From positions 1 to 64,000 of the forward strand of contig JBKJUS010000165.1 in assembly GCA_046590575.1 (NCBI GenBank): DNA of 64,000 bases, read 5' to 3'. The notes under the pieces were generated by a model. It did no database searches. It saw only the letters and a program-made list of their open reading frames with translations, and was not told the origin of the DNA. Positions 8,185-17,107 of this stretch are shown here, one piece after another; the first letter of the stretch is position 1; each line of letters starts with the position of its first letter. The position numbers and the translations under genes were made by a program. This DNA comes from DATLNF01 sp046590575 (GTDB taxonomy: Bacteria > Actinomycetota > Actinomycetes > BP-191).

Positions 8185-9126
8185 GTGGGCAGGTCACTGG
8201 ATCACCAGGTGGGGGAGCGGGTAGGAGAGCTGGCGGGGCGGGTGCTGGCGATCGACGTTGGCGGGACGCGCACGAAGCTCGCACTCGTCGATCCAGACGG
8301 CGACGTCGACGGGCTCGTGGTCGAGGCCACGCCGCCAACGGCGGACGCAATGATCCAGCTGGTGCGCAGGATCGGTCGGGCCCTGCTGGCCGGTGAGCCG
8401 CCTCGTGGGGTGGGGGTCTGTGTGCCGGGGCTGGTCGGCGCCGACGGCCGGGTGAGTGCGTTACCCGGGAAGCTGGACGGGATCGTCGGTCGTGACCTTG
8501 TCGCGGAGCTGTCGGCTGCCTTCGACGCACCGTCGTTAGTCGTCAACGACGCCATCGCGTACGGCGCGGGGGAGGCGACAAGGGGCGCCGGGGTGGGCTT
8601 TGGTCGGGTTGTCGTGATGACCGTGGGCACTGGGGTCGGCGTCGCCGTGCTGGAGGCCGGCCACCCGGTCACGCGGGGCGCGCTCGGGGGCGGCCTGCAG
8701 GGGGGTCAGATCCCGCTGCCCGGAGGCGACCCGCGGTTCCTCGACACGAGCGATCACTACGACACGCTCGAGGCACTCTGCCGAGCGCGGCGCATCGTCG
8801 ACTACACCCTCGATGCGGGGGGCACCGACCAGACGGTCGAAGAGGTCTTCGCGGCGTACGCCGCGGGTGCCGCCGCCGCGCAGGCCGGCGTCGAGCGATG
8901 GCGCGCCGCCATGGTGCTGGCAGTCCGCGCGCTGGCCAACGCGCACGGCGCCGACGCCGTCGTGGTCGGCGGGGGACCGCTCACGGAGGGTGGCCCGCTG
9001 CTGGCTGGCGTCGAGGCGGCGGTGCAGGCACAGCTGTGGCCGACGCACACCCTCGCCGTACGTCGTGCCGCGCTCGGCGACGCAGCCGCACTGCTTGGCC
9101 TGGCGGAGCTCCTGGCCCGGCACTGA
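8185..9126 (+). CDS. ROK-family sugar kinase or regulator-like protein
   Basis: 313 residues in the ASKHA/ROK fold. The phosphate-1 motif is AIDVGGTRTKLALVD, VVNDAIAYGAGEA carries the catalytic Asp, and VMTVGTGVG and VVVGGGP are the other nucleotide-site loops. The CxCGxxGC zinc motif of typical ROK kinases is absent. No helix-turn-helix precedes the domain, so it is a kinase-type member. I chose the GTG at 8185 because AGGAGG (8171-8176) lies 8 bases upstream. It would phosphorylate a free hexose or hexosamine; the mannose-6-phosphate isomerase further down could use such a product. Confidence 0.75.
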   Translation: MGRSLDHQVGERVGELAGRVLAIDVGGTRTKLALVDPDGDVDGLVVEATPPTADAMIQLVRRIGRALLAGEPPRGVGVCVPGLVGADGRVSALPGKLDGIVGRDLVAELSAAFDAPSLVVNDAIAYGAGEATRGAGVGFGRVVVMTVGTGVGVAVLEAGHPVTRGALGGGLQGGQIPLPGGDPRFLDTSDHYDTLEALCRARRIVDYTLDAGGTDQTVEEVFAAYAAGAAAAQAGVERWRAAMVLAVRALANAHGADAVVVGGGPLTEGGPLLAGVEAAVQAQLWPTHTLAVRRAALGDAAALLGLAELLARH

Positions 9127-9168
9127 CCACCATTGCCTAGCCTGTGCGGACGGCTTAGGGTCGGTCAT

Positions 9169-9182
9169 CTTAGGATTACAGG
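9169..9182 (+). promoter_or_regulatory. very weak GntR-operator-like site upstream of the fused permease gene
   Basis: CTTAGGATTACAGG shares the right half TACAGG and 9 of 14 positions with the GntR operator but lacks the left half-site. It lies in the 160-base gap before the fused LivHM gene. It is listed only because the transporter is expected to belong to the regulon. Confidence 0.15.
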
Positions 9183-9286
9183 TTGCCTGGGTTCCACTAC
9201 GTGAGCGCGAAACACGGTCGCGCGGCACGATAGGCGGAGGGGCCCACGGGGCGGCGCACCGAGCGAAAGGCGTAGCGGTTTTCCGC

Positions 9287-11584
9287 ATGACGGCGACGAC
9301 GGCTCGCGAGATCCCGCGCGACCCCAAGGTGCTCGCGCACGCCCTCTGGGCCGCTGCTCGGCGGCGCAGTGATGTCGTCGCCCTCACCGCCATCGTGGTC
9401 AGCACTGTGGTCTTCCCGAGACGCAGCCCGCTTGGCGTCTACGGCCTCGGTGTCGTCACGGGATCGCTGTTCGCTCTCAACGCGATCGGCCTGGTGCTCG
9501 TCTACCGCAGCAACCGCATCATCAACTTCGCCCAGGTGGCCGTGGGCGGCGTAGGTGCCACCTTCTTTGCGACGAGTGTGACCTATGAACCGCTGCTGCG
9601 GTTCTGCCTGGACAAGGGCGTGTTCGACACCGAGCCCTCGTGGTTCACCACGGCCAACTACTGGGCCTCAGCAGTCGTCGGGTTGGCGCTGTCGGTGCTG
9701 CTCGGCTGGTTGATCCACACCTTCGTCGTACGCCGATTCGCCGACGCTCCGCGGCTCGTGGCGACCGTGACGACGATTTTCCTCGTGTCGGTCTGCGGCT
9801 TGATCAGTCGGGAGATCCGCAGCTCGAAGATCCTGCGCAGCACGGACCAGATCGAGGCGCAGGTGCAGGTTGGCGCCCCGGATCCGCCGTTCGACATCAC
9901 GATTGACTTGCCCGGCGTACGACTCACCAGCCGTGACCTGCTCGCCGTCGGCATTGTCGCCCTCGTGATCCCGCTGCTCACGCTCTACTTCCGCCGGTCC
10001 AGCACGGGTGTGGCGATTCGCGCGGCGGCCGACAACCCGTCCCGGGTGGCGTCACTTGGCGTCGACGTCAATGTCGTCGTCGGCAAGGTCTGGCTGATAG
10101 CCGCCCTGCTCTCCGGGCTCGCAGCCATCCTCACCACGATGGGCAGCGGGCCGCCGCCGGACGGCGTCGAGATCAACGTCGGTCTCCTCGTCCGCATCCT
10201 TGCGGCGGCGGTGATCGCCCGTCTCGTCAGCCTGCCGGTGGCCGGGATCGCGGCCATCGGGCTTGGTGTCCTGCAGGAGACGATGCTGTTCTCGTTCGGC
10301 ACGCCGCTGCTGCTCGACGCGTTCCTCGTCCTGATCATCGGCTTGGTGCTCATGCTGCAGCGAATCACCGCCGTGCGGGCCGACGTCGACGTCGCGAGCT
10401 CCTGGCGGGCGGCGCGTGAGGTGCGCCCGATCCCGGGGGAGCTACGCGGCCTTCCCGAAGTCGTGAAGTGGGTGCGCATCGGCGCCTGCAGCGCGGCGGT
10501 GCTGGTTCTGGGCGCTCCGTGGGTGCTCTCACCCAGCCAGACCGACTTGGCGTCCTACGTCCTGATCGCCACCATGATGTTCCTGTCGGTGCTCGTGCTG
10601 ACCGGCTGGGCCGGCCAGATCAGTCTCGGACAGTTCGCGTTCGCCGCCATCGGCGCGTGGGTGACCGGCGCATCCGGCTGGCCCTTCCCGGTGGCCGTGG
10701 TTGCCGGCGCTGCTGCGGGTGGAGCTGCGGCACTGGTGGTCGGCATACCCGCGCTCAAGCTGCGCGGTCTCCACCTCGCGATCATGACCCTGGCCTTCAG
10801 CCTCGCAGTGACGACGTTCGTGCTGAACCCTCGTTACCTCGGTAAGCACCTGCCGAGTGACGTCACGCGCCCGTCGCTCCTCGGCATGAATCTCGATGAC
10901 GGCCGGGTCTTCTTCTACGTCCTCCTTCTGCTGCTGGTCCTCGTTGCTGGTGCAGTTGCCGGGCTGCGACGTAGCGCCACCGCGAGAGCACTCATCGCGG
11001 CCCGCGACAACGAGGCGGCGGCGCAGGGCTTCGGCATCAACCTGCTGCGGGCGCGGCTTCAGGCGTTTGCCGCCTCCGGGGCGATCGCGGGCTTCGCCGG
11101 CTCGTTGCTCGCCTACCAACAGAACTCCGTCATCCCCGACAGCTTCAGCGCCGCTCAGAGCCTGCAGGTGTTCCTCTACGCCGTGATCGGCGGCCTCGGA
11201 GCGGTCAGCGCCCCACTGATCGCCGGCGTCTACTTCGCGCTGGTCACAGTCCTCGACTTGCCCGCGGACCTCGTCCAGCTGATGACCGGCGCAGGCGGTG
11301 TGCTGCTGCTTATGGTGGCGACCGGTGGACTCGCGCAACTCGTCTTCGACCTGCGCGACAACCTGCTGCGTGGCGTCGCCCGCCGCCGCAAGATCATCGT
11401 GCCGAGTCTGCTCGCCGACCAGCGGGACAGCGGGATCGGGGAGTCCCGGCTGGCTATCACGCCGAAGCGCCGCCGCGGGGGTGGCACGGAGTTCGTGCCG
11501 GCACGCTATCGACTCGACGGCCAGCACGGCATTCCGGTGCCGGTCAGCCCACCGGGGGAGTCCGTCGCAGGTGCCCGTGGTTGA
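9287..11584 (+). CDS. fused LivH-LivM branched-chain-type ABC permease
   Basis: 765 residues made of two permeases in one chain. Residues about 45-365 are LivH-like (GSLFALNAIGLVLVYRSNRIINFAQ, the EAA-type loop RAAADNPSRVASLGVDV). About 390-700 are LivM-like (LTGWAGQISLGQFAFAAIGAW, then AARDNEAAAQGFGINLLRARLQAFAASG). Each half has some 8-10 membrane helices. A polar tail of about 60 residues follows. The HAAT class usually has two separate permeases importing amino acids, amides or urea-like solutes. The gene overlaps the next, which supplies both ATPases, by 14 bases. No binding protein is adjacent; the one at 30584 is the candidate. Confidence 0.85.
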   Translation: MTATTAREIPRDPKVLAHALWAAARRRSDVVALTAIVVSTVVFPRRSPLGVYGLGVVTGSLFALNAIGLVLVYRSNRIINFAQVAVGGVGATFFATSVTYEPLLRFCLDKGVFDTEPSWFTTANYWASAVVGLALSVLLGWLIHTFVVRRFADAPRLVATVTTIFLVSVCGLISREIRSSKILRSTDQIEAQVQVGAPDPPFDITIDLPGVRLTSRDLLAVGIVALVIPLLTLYFRRSSTGVAIRAAADNPSRVASLGVDVNVVVGKVWLIAALLSGLAAILTTMGSGPPPDGVEINVGLLVRILAAAVIARLVSLPVAGIAAIGLGVLQETMLFSFGTPLLLDAFLVLIIGLVLMLQRITAVRADVDVASSWRAAREVRPIPGELRGLPEVVKWVRIGACSAAVLVLGAPWVLSPSQTDLASYVLIATMMFLSVLVLTGWAGQISLGQFAFAAIGAWVTGASGWPFPVAVVAGAAAGGAAALVVGIPALKLRGLHLAIMTLAFSLAVTTFVLNPRYLGKHLPSDVTRPSLLGMNLDDGRVFFYVLLLLLVLVAGAVAGLRRSATARALIAARDNEAAAQGFGINLLRARLQAFAASGAIAGFAGSLLAYQQNSVIPDSFSAAQSLQVFLYAVIGGLGAVSAPLIAGVYFALVTVLDLPADLVQLMTGAGGVLLLMVATGGLAQLVFDLRDNLLRGVARRRKIIVPSLLADQRDSGIGESRLAITPKRRRGGGTEFVPARYRLDGQHGIPVPVSPPGESVAGARG

Positions 11585-14500
11585 CCTCCGCAACGACCAC
11601 GAGCTGCAACGAGTCGCCGGCCCGGTGGGTCATGGGGAGCTGACCCAGCGCCGACTCGTGCCGACCGGTCGGGAGCAGGCTCTCGGCCGATCCGCAGACG
11701 TGGTCACGTTCGAATCGACCGTCGAGGTCGACGACGTGTCCACCGAGCAGCGGTCGCCGAGGCGTCGGCGGGTCACGTCCTATGTCCGCAACCTCGACCC
11801 CCGGCTGGTCGGCGCGCCGCTGTTCCCGATGGTCGCCATCTCCCTGGTGTCGACGCTGCAGCAGGTCGAGCTGCGAGCCATCGGCCTGTCGCTGCCGGAG
11901 ATCCGCACGGACACCGGTCTCAGCCTCACCGCGCTGCTGTTCGCCATCTCGATGCTGTCCTACGGAACGCAGCTCGCGCTGCCGCTTATGGGCTGGCTGG
12001 CTGATCGCCGATCGCGCGTGGCCATGATGCGCATCGGTGCGGGCCTGGCCGCTGTCGGCAACGTCGTCTTCGCGTTCGGCGGCTCGATCGCGACGCTCGC
12101 GCTCGGTCGGTTGGGAGCGGCATCCGGCGACACCGTGTCGAGACCCGCGGGCTACACCCTGCTGGCCGACCACTACCCGGTGCTCGCGCGAATCCGCATC
12201 GTCTTCTTCCTCTTCACGGTCGGCGGGATCCTCAACGTCGTCGTGATCGGCACCGCGGGGTTCGCCATCGGGTCGATCGGCTGGCGTCCGGTATTCGTCG
12301 CCCTCGGCCTCGTGTACGCCCTGGGTGCATTGCTGCTGTTGCGGGTGCATGAGGTGCCGCGTGGCTACTGGGAGCGCAAGGGCCTTGGCGCCAGCGAGGA
12401 AGTGGCCCGCACGGAGCAGGCGCCGGTCAGCTGGAAGGAGAGCTGGCGCGCCGCTGCCAGCATCGGGCTTGTCCGCCGACAGTGGATCGCGGCGCCGCTC
12501 TTCGGCGTCGTCAACCTCTTCGTCACGCTCTTCGTCGGCACCTACTTCGCGCAGCGGTACGGACTGACCCCGGGTCAGCGGACCATCATCGAGATCATCA
12601 ACGCGTCGGCCGTTCTTTTCGGCCTGCTCTTCATCGGTCAGCCGCTCGCTCGACTTATCACGACCCGTCCGCGGGTGGTCATAGGTCTGCAGGCGTCCCA
12701 AGGCGTGCTCACGACGATTGGCTTCGGCAGCCTGCTCCTCGCGCCCAACCTGACGGTCTCCGTGGTCATCGTGGCGCTGATGTCGTTGGTCAGCGGCACG
12801 GTCTTTCCGCTCCAGCTGGGACTGCTCTCCTTGGTGATTCCGCCACGCCTGCGCGGCTTCGGCATGCAGACGCTCTACTTCTGGGCAGTGCCGTCCGCGG
12901 TGATCTTCGCGGTCATCGGCGGGCAGTCGGCGACCCGCGGTCTCGGTCAGACCCTGCTGTTCATGGCGCCCTTCGGCCTTGCTGCGAGCATCGTGCTGCT
13001 GACCGCGATGCCCTTAGTCGAGCGGGACATCCGCGCCGGGCTGCAGGCCAGCCTCGCGGACGAAGAGGCCCGGCTGGCCCGCGCGAGCGGCCGCAACAAG
13101 ATGCTGATCTGCCGAGGTGTCGACGTCGCCTACAGCGGTGTGCAGGTGCTCTTCGGCGTCGACCTCGACGTCGAGGAGGGCGAGATCGTCGCGCTGCTCG
13201 GCACCAACGGTGCCGGCAAGTCGACGCTGCTGCGCGCGATTGCCGGGGTGCAGGAAGCGACCGGTGGAGCGATCTTCCTCGACGGCCGTGACATCACCCA
13301 CGTGCCGCCGCACGAGAACGCCGCGGCGGGAGTGGTGGTCGTGCCCGGTGGTCACGCCGTGTGCGCCACGTTGACGGTGGAGGAGAACCTGCGCACCGCG
13401 GCTTGGTTGCACCGCAAGGACGAAGGCTACGTCGCGGAGCGACTCGAGCAGGCGCTCACTCTCTTCCCGGCGTTGCGAGCGCGGTTGGGATCCGACGCCG
13501 GCAACCTCAGCGGCGGAGAACAGCAGATGCTCGCCATCGCCCAGTCCTACCTGATGGATCCGCGCTTGCTGATGATTGACGAGCTCTCGCTCGGACTGGC
13601 ACCGCAGGTGGTCGAGACCTTGCTCGACTCCTTGCGGGCCATCAACGCCAGCGGCACGACGATCCTGCTGGTCGAGCAGTCGCTGAACGTTGCGCTGACG
13701 ATCGCCCAGCGCGCCGTCTTCATGGACAAGGGCGAGGTGCGGTTCGACGGCAGCACCGAAGAGCTGCTTCAACGTCCCGATCTGGTTCGGGCTGTCTTCA
13801 TGGGGAGCGCCAGCAGCGGCCGCGCGATTCGCCGTCGCGCCCGGATGCCAGACGCGGAGACCGAGCGGCTGCTCGATGTCGACGGTCTCACGGTGCGCTT
13901 CGGCGGCATCAACGCGCTGACTGACGTGTCCCTGCTCGTTCGGCCGCGGGAGGTGGTCGGGATCATCGGCCCCAATGGCGCAGGCAAGACCACGTTGTTC
14001 GACGCCATCTCCGGCCTGACGCCCACCGAGAGCGGCCGAGTCGTGATCAAGGGTGGTGACGTCACCGCGCTCACCCTGGACGGCCGTGCGGCGGCCGGCC
14101 TCGGGCGGTCCTTCCAGAATGCTCGGCTCTTTCCCTCAATGACTGTCCGAGAGAACATCGCGGTCGGCCTGCATCGACACGTGAAGGCCCGCAATCCGCT
14201 GCTGGCCGCGCTGTGGGCCCCGATGGTTCGCGGCGCAGAAAGGCAGGCCCGCCTGCGAGTGGACGACGCGATCGAACTCCTAGGCCTGCATGCCTACGCC
14301 GACAAGTTCGTCGGCGAGCTGTCCACCGGCACCCGTCGAGCCGTCGACATCGCCGCCATCATGATGGCCAGTCCAGACGTGCTGCTTCTCGACGAGCCGT
14401 CATCCGGCCTTGCACAGGCCGAGACCGAGGCGCTGGGACCGATGATCCTGCGACTCGTTCGTGAGACGGGCTGCGGTGTGCTGATGATTGAGCACGACCT

Positions 14501-14744
14501 CCCGCTCGTCACCGGCGTCGCCGACCGGTTGATCGCGATGGAGCTCGGTCAGATCATCGCCATGGGCGCGCCGGACGAGGTCATGCGTGACCCTGAGGTG
14601 CGTCGTGCCTACCTCTCGGCCTCCAAGGAAGTTCTGCTCCGGTCCGGCAGCGTCCTCGGTGCCGCTCTCGCCGCTGCGGGCCTGGCTACGAATCCACCCC
14701 CTGCTGACGCACCCGTGCTTCGCACCACCATCGAGAGGACCTGA
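11571..14744 (+). CDS. MFS transporter - LivF - LivG triple fusion
   Basis: 1057 residues in one uninterrupted frame. Residues 1-75 are polar. About 78-490 form a 12-helix major facilitator domain (SLPEIRTDTGLSLTALLFAI; GWLADRRSR is the loop 2-3 motif A; RLGAASGDTVSRPAG). About 508-750 are a LivF-type ATPase (Walker A GTNGAGKST, signature LSGGEQQM, Walker B LLMIDE). About 767-1020 are a LivG-type ATPase (GPNGAGKTT, LSTGTRRAVD, LLLDEPSSGLA). I chose the GTG at 11571 with GGGGGAG 10 bases upstream. The two ATPases would drive the LivHM permease encoded just before. The role of the MFS part is open: a second carrier, a membrane anchor or a coupling device. Confidence 0.88.
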   Translation: MPVVDLRNDHELQRVAGPVGHGELTQRRLVPTGREQALGRSADVVTFESTVEVDDVSTEQRSPRRRRVTSYVRNLDPRLVGAPLFPMVAISLVSTLQQVELRAIGLSLPEIRTDTGLSLTALLFAISMLSYGTQLALPLMGWLADRRSRVAMMRIGAGLAAVGNVVFAFGGSIATLALGRLGAASGDTVSRPAGYTLLADHYPVLARIRIVFFLFTVGGILNVVVIGTAGFAIGSIGWRPVFVALGLVYALGALLLLRVHEVPRGYWERKGLGASEEVARTEQAPVSWKESWRAAASIGLVRRQWIAAPLFGVVNLFVTLFVGTYFAQRYGLTPGQRTIIEIINASAVLFGLLFIGQPLARLITTRPRVVIGLQASQGVLTTIGFGSLLLAPNLTVSVVIVALMSLVSGTVFPLQLGLLSLVIPPRLRGFGMQTLYFWAVPSAVIFAVIGGQSATRGLGQTLLFMAPFGLAASIVLLTAMPLVERDIRAGLQASLADEEARLARASGRNKMLICRGVDVAYSGVQVLFGVDLDVEEGEIVALLGTNGAGKSTLLRAIAGVQEATGGAIFLDGRDITHVPPHENAAAGVVVVPGGHAVCATLTVEENLRTAAWLHRKDEGYVAERLEQALTLFPALRARLGSDAGNLSGGEQQMLAIAQSYLMDPRLLMIDELSLGLAPQVVETLLDSLRAINASGTTILLVEQSLNVALTIAQRAVFMDKGEVRFDGSTEELLQRPDLVRAVFMGSASSGRAIRRRARMPDAETERLLDVDGLTVRFGGINALTDVSLLVRPREVVGIIGPNGAGKTTLFDAISGLTPTESGRVVIKGGDVTALTLDGRAAAGLGRSFQNARLFPSMTVRENIAVGLHRHVKARNPLLAALWAPMVRGAERQARLRVDDAIELLGLHAYADKFVGELSTGTRRAVDIAAIMMASPDVLLLDEPSSGLAQAETEALGPMILRLVRETGCGVLMIEHDLPLVTGVADRLIAMELGQIIAMGAPDEVMRDPEVRRAYLSASKEVLLRSGSVLGAALAAAGLATNPPPADAPVLRTTIERT

Positions 14745-14745
14745 G

Positions 14746-15786
14746 ATGGCTAGCCCGCGCTCTGTCGGAGCCCGTTCACGGCGTACGCCGAAATCGCGCG
14801 AAGAGTTCGCGACGACCTTCGAGGCGATGGTGCAGAACATCGGCAAGGTCATCAAGGGCAAGGACGACATGATCCGGCTCACGCTGACCGCGATCGTCGC
14901 CAATGGCCATGTTCTCTTCGAGGACCTTCCGGGCACCGGCAAGACAATGCTCGCCCGCGCGATCGCCAAGACAATCGACGCCGAGCAGAACCGGATCCAG
15001 TGCACTCCCGACCTGCTGCCCGCCGACATCACCGGGTCGCCGGTGCTCGATCGGCGTACCGGTGACTTCGTCTTCCGCCCGGGGCCGATCTTCGCCAACA
15101 TCTTCCTGTCTGACGAGATCAACCGCGCGTCGCCCAAGACGCAGGCGGCGATGCTCGAGGCGATGCAGGAGCGCAACGTCACAGTCGACGGGGTGAGCTA
15201 TCCGCTGCCCCGCCCGTTCTTCGTCCTCGCCACGCAGAACCCCGTCGAGCAAGCCGGCACGTTCCCACTTCCCGAAGCGCAGCTCGACCGGTTCCTGTTC
15301 AAACTCTCGCTCGGCTACCCGGCGCGCCTGTCGGAGATGGATGTGCTGCTGACCAACCGCACGTCAGAGCCGATCGATGACCTCGGACCAGTCATTGACA
15401 AGGACGGCGTGGTGGAGCTCATGCGGTGGGCCGACGAGGTGTCGGTCAGCGAGTCGGTGATGCTCTACATCATCGATCTCACCCAGGCTTCGAGGAGCGA
15501 CCCGGCGTTGTCGGTCGGCGCCAGCCCGCGCGCGTCGCTGGCCCTCATGCGAGCAGCCCGGGTGCGGGCTTCGTCGCAGGGCCGCGATGACGTGCTTCCC
15601 GACGACGTCAAGTCCCTAGCCATGGCCGTGATGGCGCACCGGGTGATCCTCACTCCCGACTCCATGCTGCGGGAGGAGACCGTCGAGGCAGTCACCGAGC
15701 GGATCATCAACAAGGTCAAGGTGCCGACTGGGTTGGGCGCAACGGTCGAGTCGCCCGACCAAGCGCTCGCCGCTGCGGTCTCCTAG
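14746..15786 (+). CDS. MoxR-family AAA+ ATPase
   Basis: 346 residues. Walker A is DLPGTGKT, Walker B FLSDEINRA, sensor 1 LATQNPVE, and the lid domain follows, all as in MoxR proteins (usual length 320-350). MoxR ATPases act as chaperones for folding or maturing partner proteins, typically encoded beside DUF58 and transglutaminase-core proteins, as here. GAGAGGA about 7 bases upstream supports the ATG. The gene begins one base after the stop of the MFS-LivF-LivG fusion, so it is probably on the same message as the transporter. Confidence 0.9.
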   Translation: MASPRSVGARSRRTPKSREEFATTFEAMVQNIGKVIKGKDDMIRLTLTAIVANGHVLFEDLPGTGKTMLARAIAKTIDAEQNRIQCTPDLLPADITGSPVLDRRTGDFVFRPGPIFANIFLSDEINRASPKTQAAMLEAMQERNVTVDGVSYPLPRPFFVLATQNPVEQAGTFPLPEAQLDRFLFKLSLGYPARLSEMDVLLTNRTSEPIDDLGPVIDKDGVVELMRWADEVSVSESVMLYIIDLTQASRSDPALSVGASPRASLALMRAARVRASSQGRDDVLPDDVKSLAMAVMAHRVILTPDSMLREETVEAVTERIINKVKVPTGLGATVESPDQALAAAVS

Positions 15787-15805
15787 GACCCGGCGACTCG
15801 ACGCT

Positions 15806-17107
15806 ATGGCGATCGCGGTGGCACCGGCGAGAGGGACGGCGCGCGCTCTGGCAGCGCGCGGCTCCGGTCTGACCCGTGCCATCGAGCGGCGTACCGGCCT
15901 CACATCAACAGGCATCTACGTTCTACTGCTCGCCGGTGCGCTGTTCGTCGTCGCTCGACTGCTCGGCAACCAAGCGCTCTTCATGCTCACCTACGGCGCC
16001 TTCGTCGTCATCGGTCTCGCCTACGTCCTCGCCCGTCGCAAGCTCTCGGTGGAGACGCGTCGTTCGCAGCTGCCGACGCGGGTGCGCCAGGGTCAGATCA
16101 TCACGGTGCAGCTCGGGCTGAAGGCCCGGCGCAAGGTCAACACCGTCGTCCTGGAGGAGGTGCTCGACGAGCACCTCGGCGCGACCGTCCGGCTACCTGT
16201 CGCGGTCCTGCCAGCTGGCGAGGAAGTCACCCACGAGTACAGCTTCACGCCGCGGCTGCGCGGCGTCTACACCGTGGGTCCGCTTGTCGCGAGCTGGAGC
16301 GATCCGTTCGGGCTGACCCGCAAGACCGAGATCCTGAGCCCGGCCGCCGAGCTGATCGTGCACCCGCGCACGGAGTCGGCGCAGGACCGAGTGCTCAGCC
16401 GCGAGTGGGAGGACCCGCCGGTCCGTCCACCGATCACGAAGCCGTGGCCGAGCGGCTACGAGTTCTACGGACTGCGCGACTACGTCAGTGGCGACGACCC
16501 GCGGCGCATCGTCTGGCGGGCTACGGCGCGGACCTTGGACCTCGACACCGGGCAAGGCCGCTATTTGGTGCGCGAGTCGGAGCAGGGCATCACCGACCGC
16601 GTCTCAATCCTGCTCGATAGCGGAAAGGCCGACCACAGCCCCGGCGACCCGAGCGAGACGTTCGAGACCGCGGTGCGCGTCGCCGCGTCCCTCGCGACGC
16701 GCCACCTCAAGGACGGCTTCACAGTCACCACCCACGTCAACAGCCAGCAGCTGCTCCGGCCAATGCGCAGCCAACGGGACGGCATCAGGCTCCTCGATGA
16801 GTTGGCGCGGCTGCAGCCTGAGCCGGAGCGGCTGACCGGCGCGGTCGAGCGAATCCTGCGTAACACCCGACGGGACACGCACATCGCGGTGATCGCGCCG
16901 CACCTCGACCAGGCGGCGACTGGGCGGATCAAGCTGCTGATCGACCGGGGTGTCTCGGTGGTGCTCGTGCTCGTTGTCTGGGAGCAGACCGATCCGATCT
17001 CGCTGCACCGCGCTGGACAGCTCGGCTGCAACATCGTCGAGGTCAACGCCTCCTCCTCACTCGAGGCGGTCTTCCGCACCGTCATCTCCCAGGCCGGCCG
17101 CCGATGA
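15806..17107 (+). CDS. DUF58 domain-containing membrane protein
   Basis: 433 residues: two membrane helices at about 36-75, a beta-rich middle region, and the DUF58 signature GLRDYVSGDDPRRIVWRATA near 225-245, followed by a von Willebrand A-like fold. DUF58 proteins are constant partners of MoxR ATPases. Many keep a MIDAS-type DxSxS; here the equivalent stretch is ILLDSGKAD, so metal binding may be weakened. It ends in an ATGA overlap with the TgpA-like gene. Confidence 0.85.
   Translation: MAIAVAPARGTARALAARGSGLTRAIERRTGLTSTGIYVLLLAGALFVVARLLGNQALFMLTYGAFVVIGLAYVLARRKLSVETRRSQLPTRVRQGQIITVQLGLKARRKVNTVVLEEVLDEHLGATVRLPVAVLPAGEEVTHEYSFTPRLRGVYTVGPLVASWSDPFGLTRKTEILSPAAELIVHPRTESAQDRVLSREWEDPPVRPPITKPWPSGYEFYGLRDYVSGDDPRRIVWRATARTLDLDTGQGRYLVRESEQGITDRVSILLDSGKADHSPGDPSETFETAVRVAASLATRHLKDGFTVTTHVNSQQLLRPMRSQRDGIRLLDELARLQPEPERLTGAVERILRNTRRDTHIAVIAPHLDQAATGRIKLLIDRGVSVVLVLVVWEQTDPISLHRAGQLGCNIVEVNASSSLEAVFRTVISQAGRR

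Noticed and set aside
9169..9182. Fifth functional GntR operator before the transporter
   Set aside because: Only the right half-site is kept (9 of 14); too weak to count as evidence.
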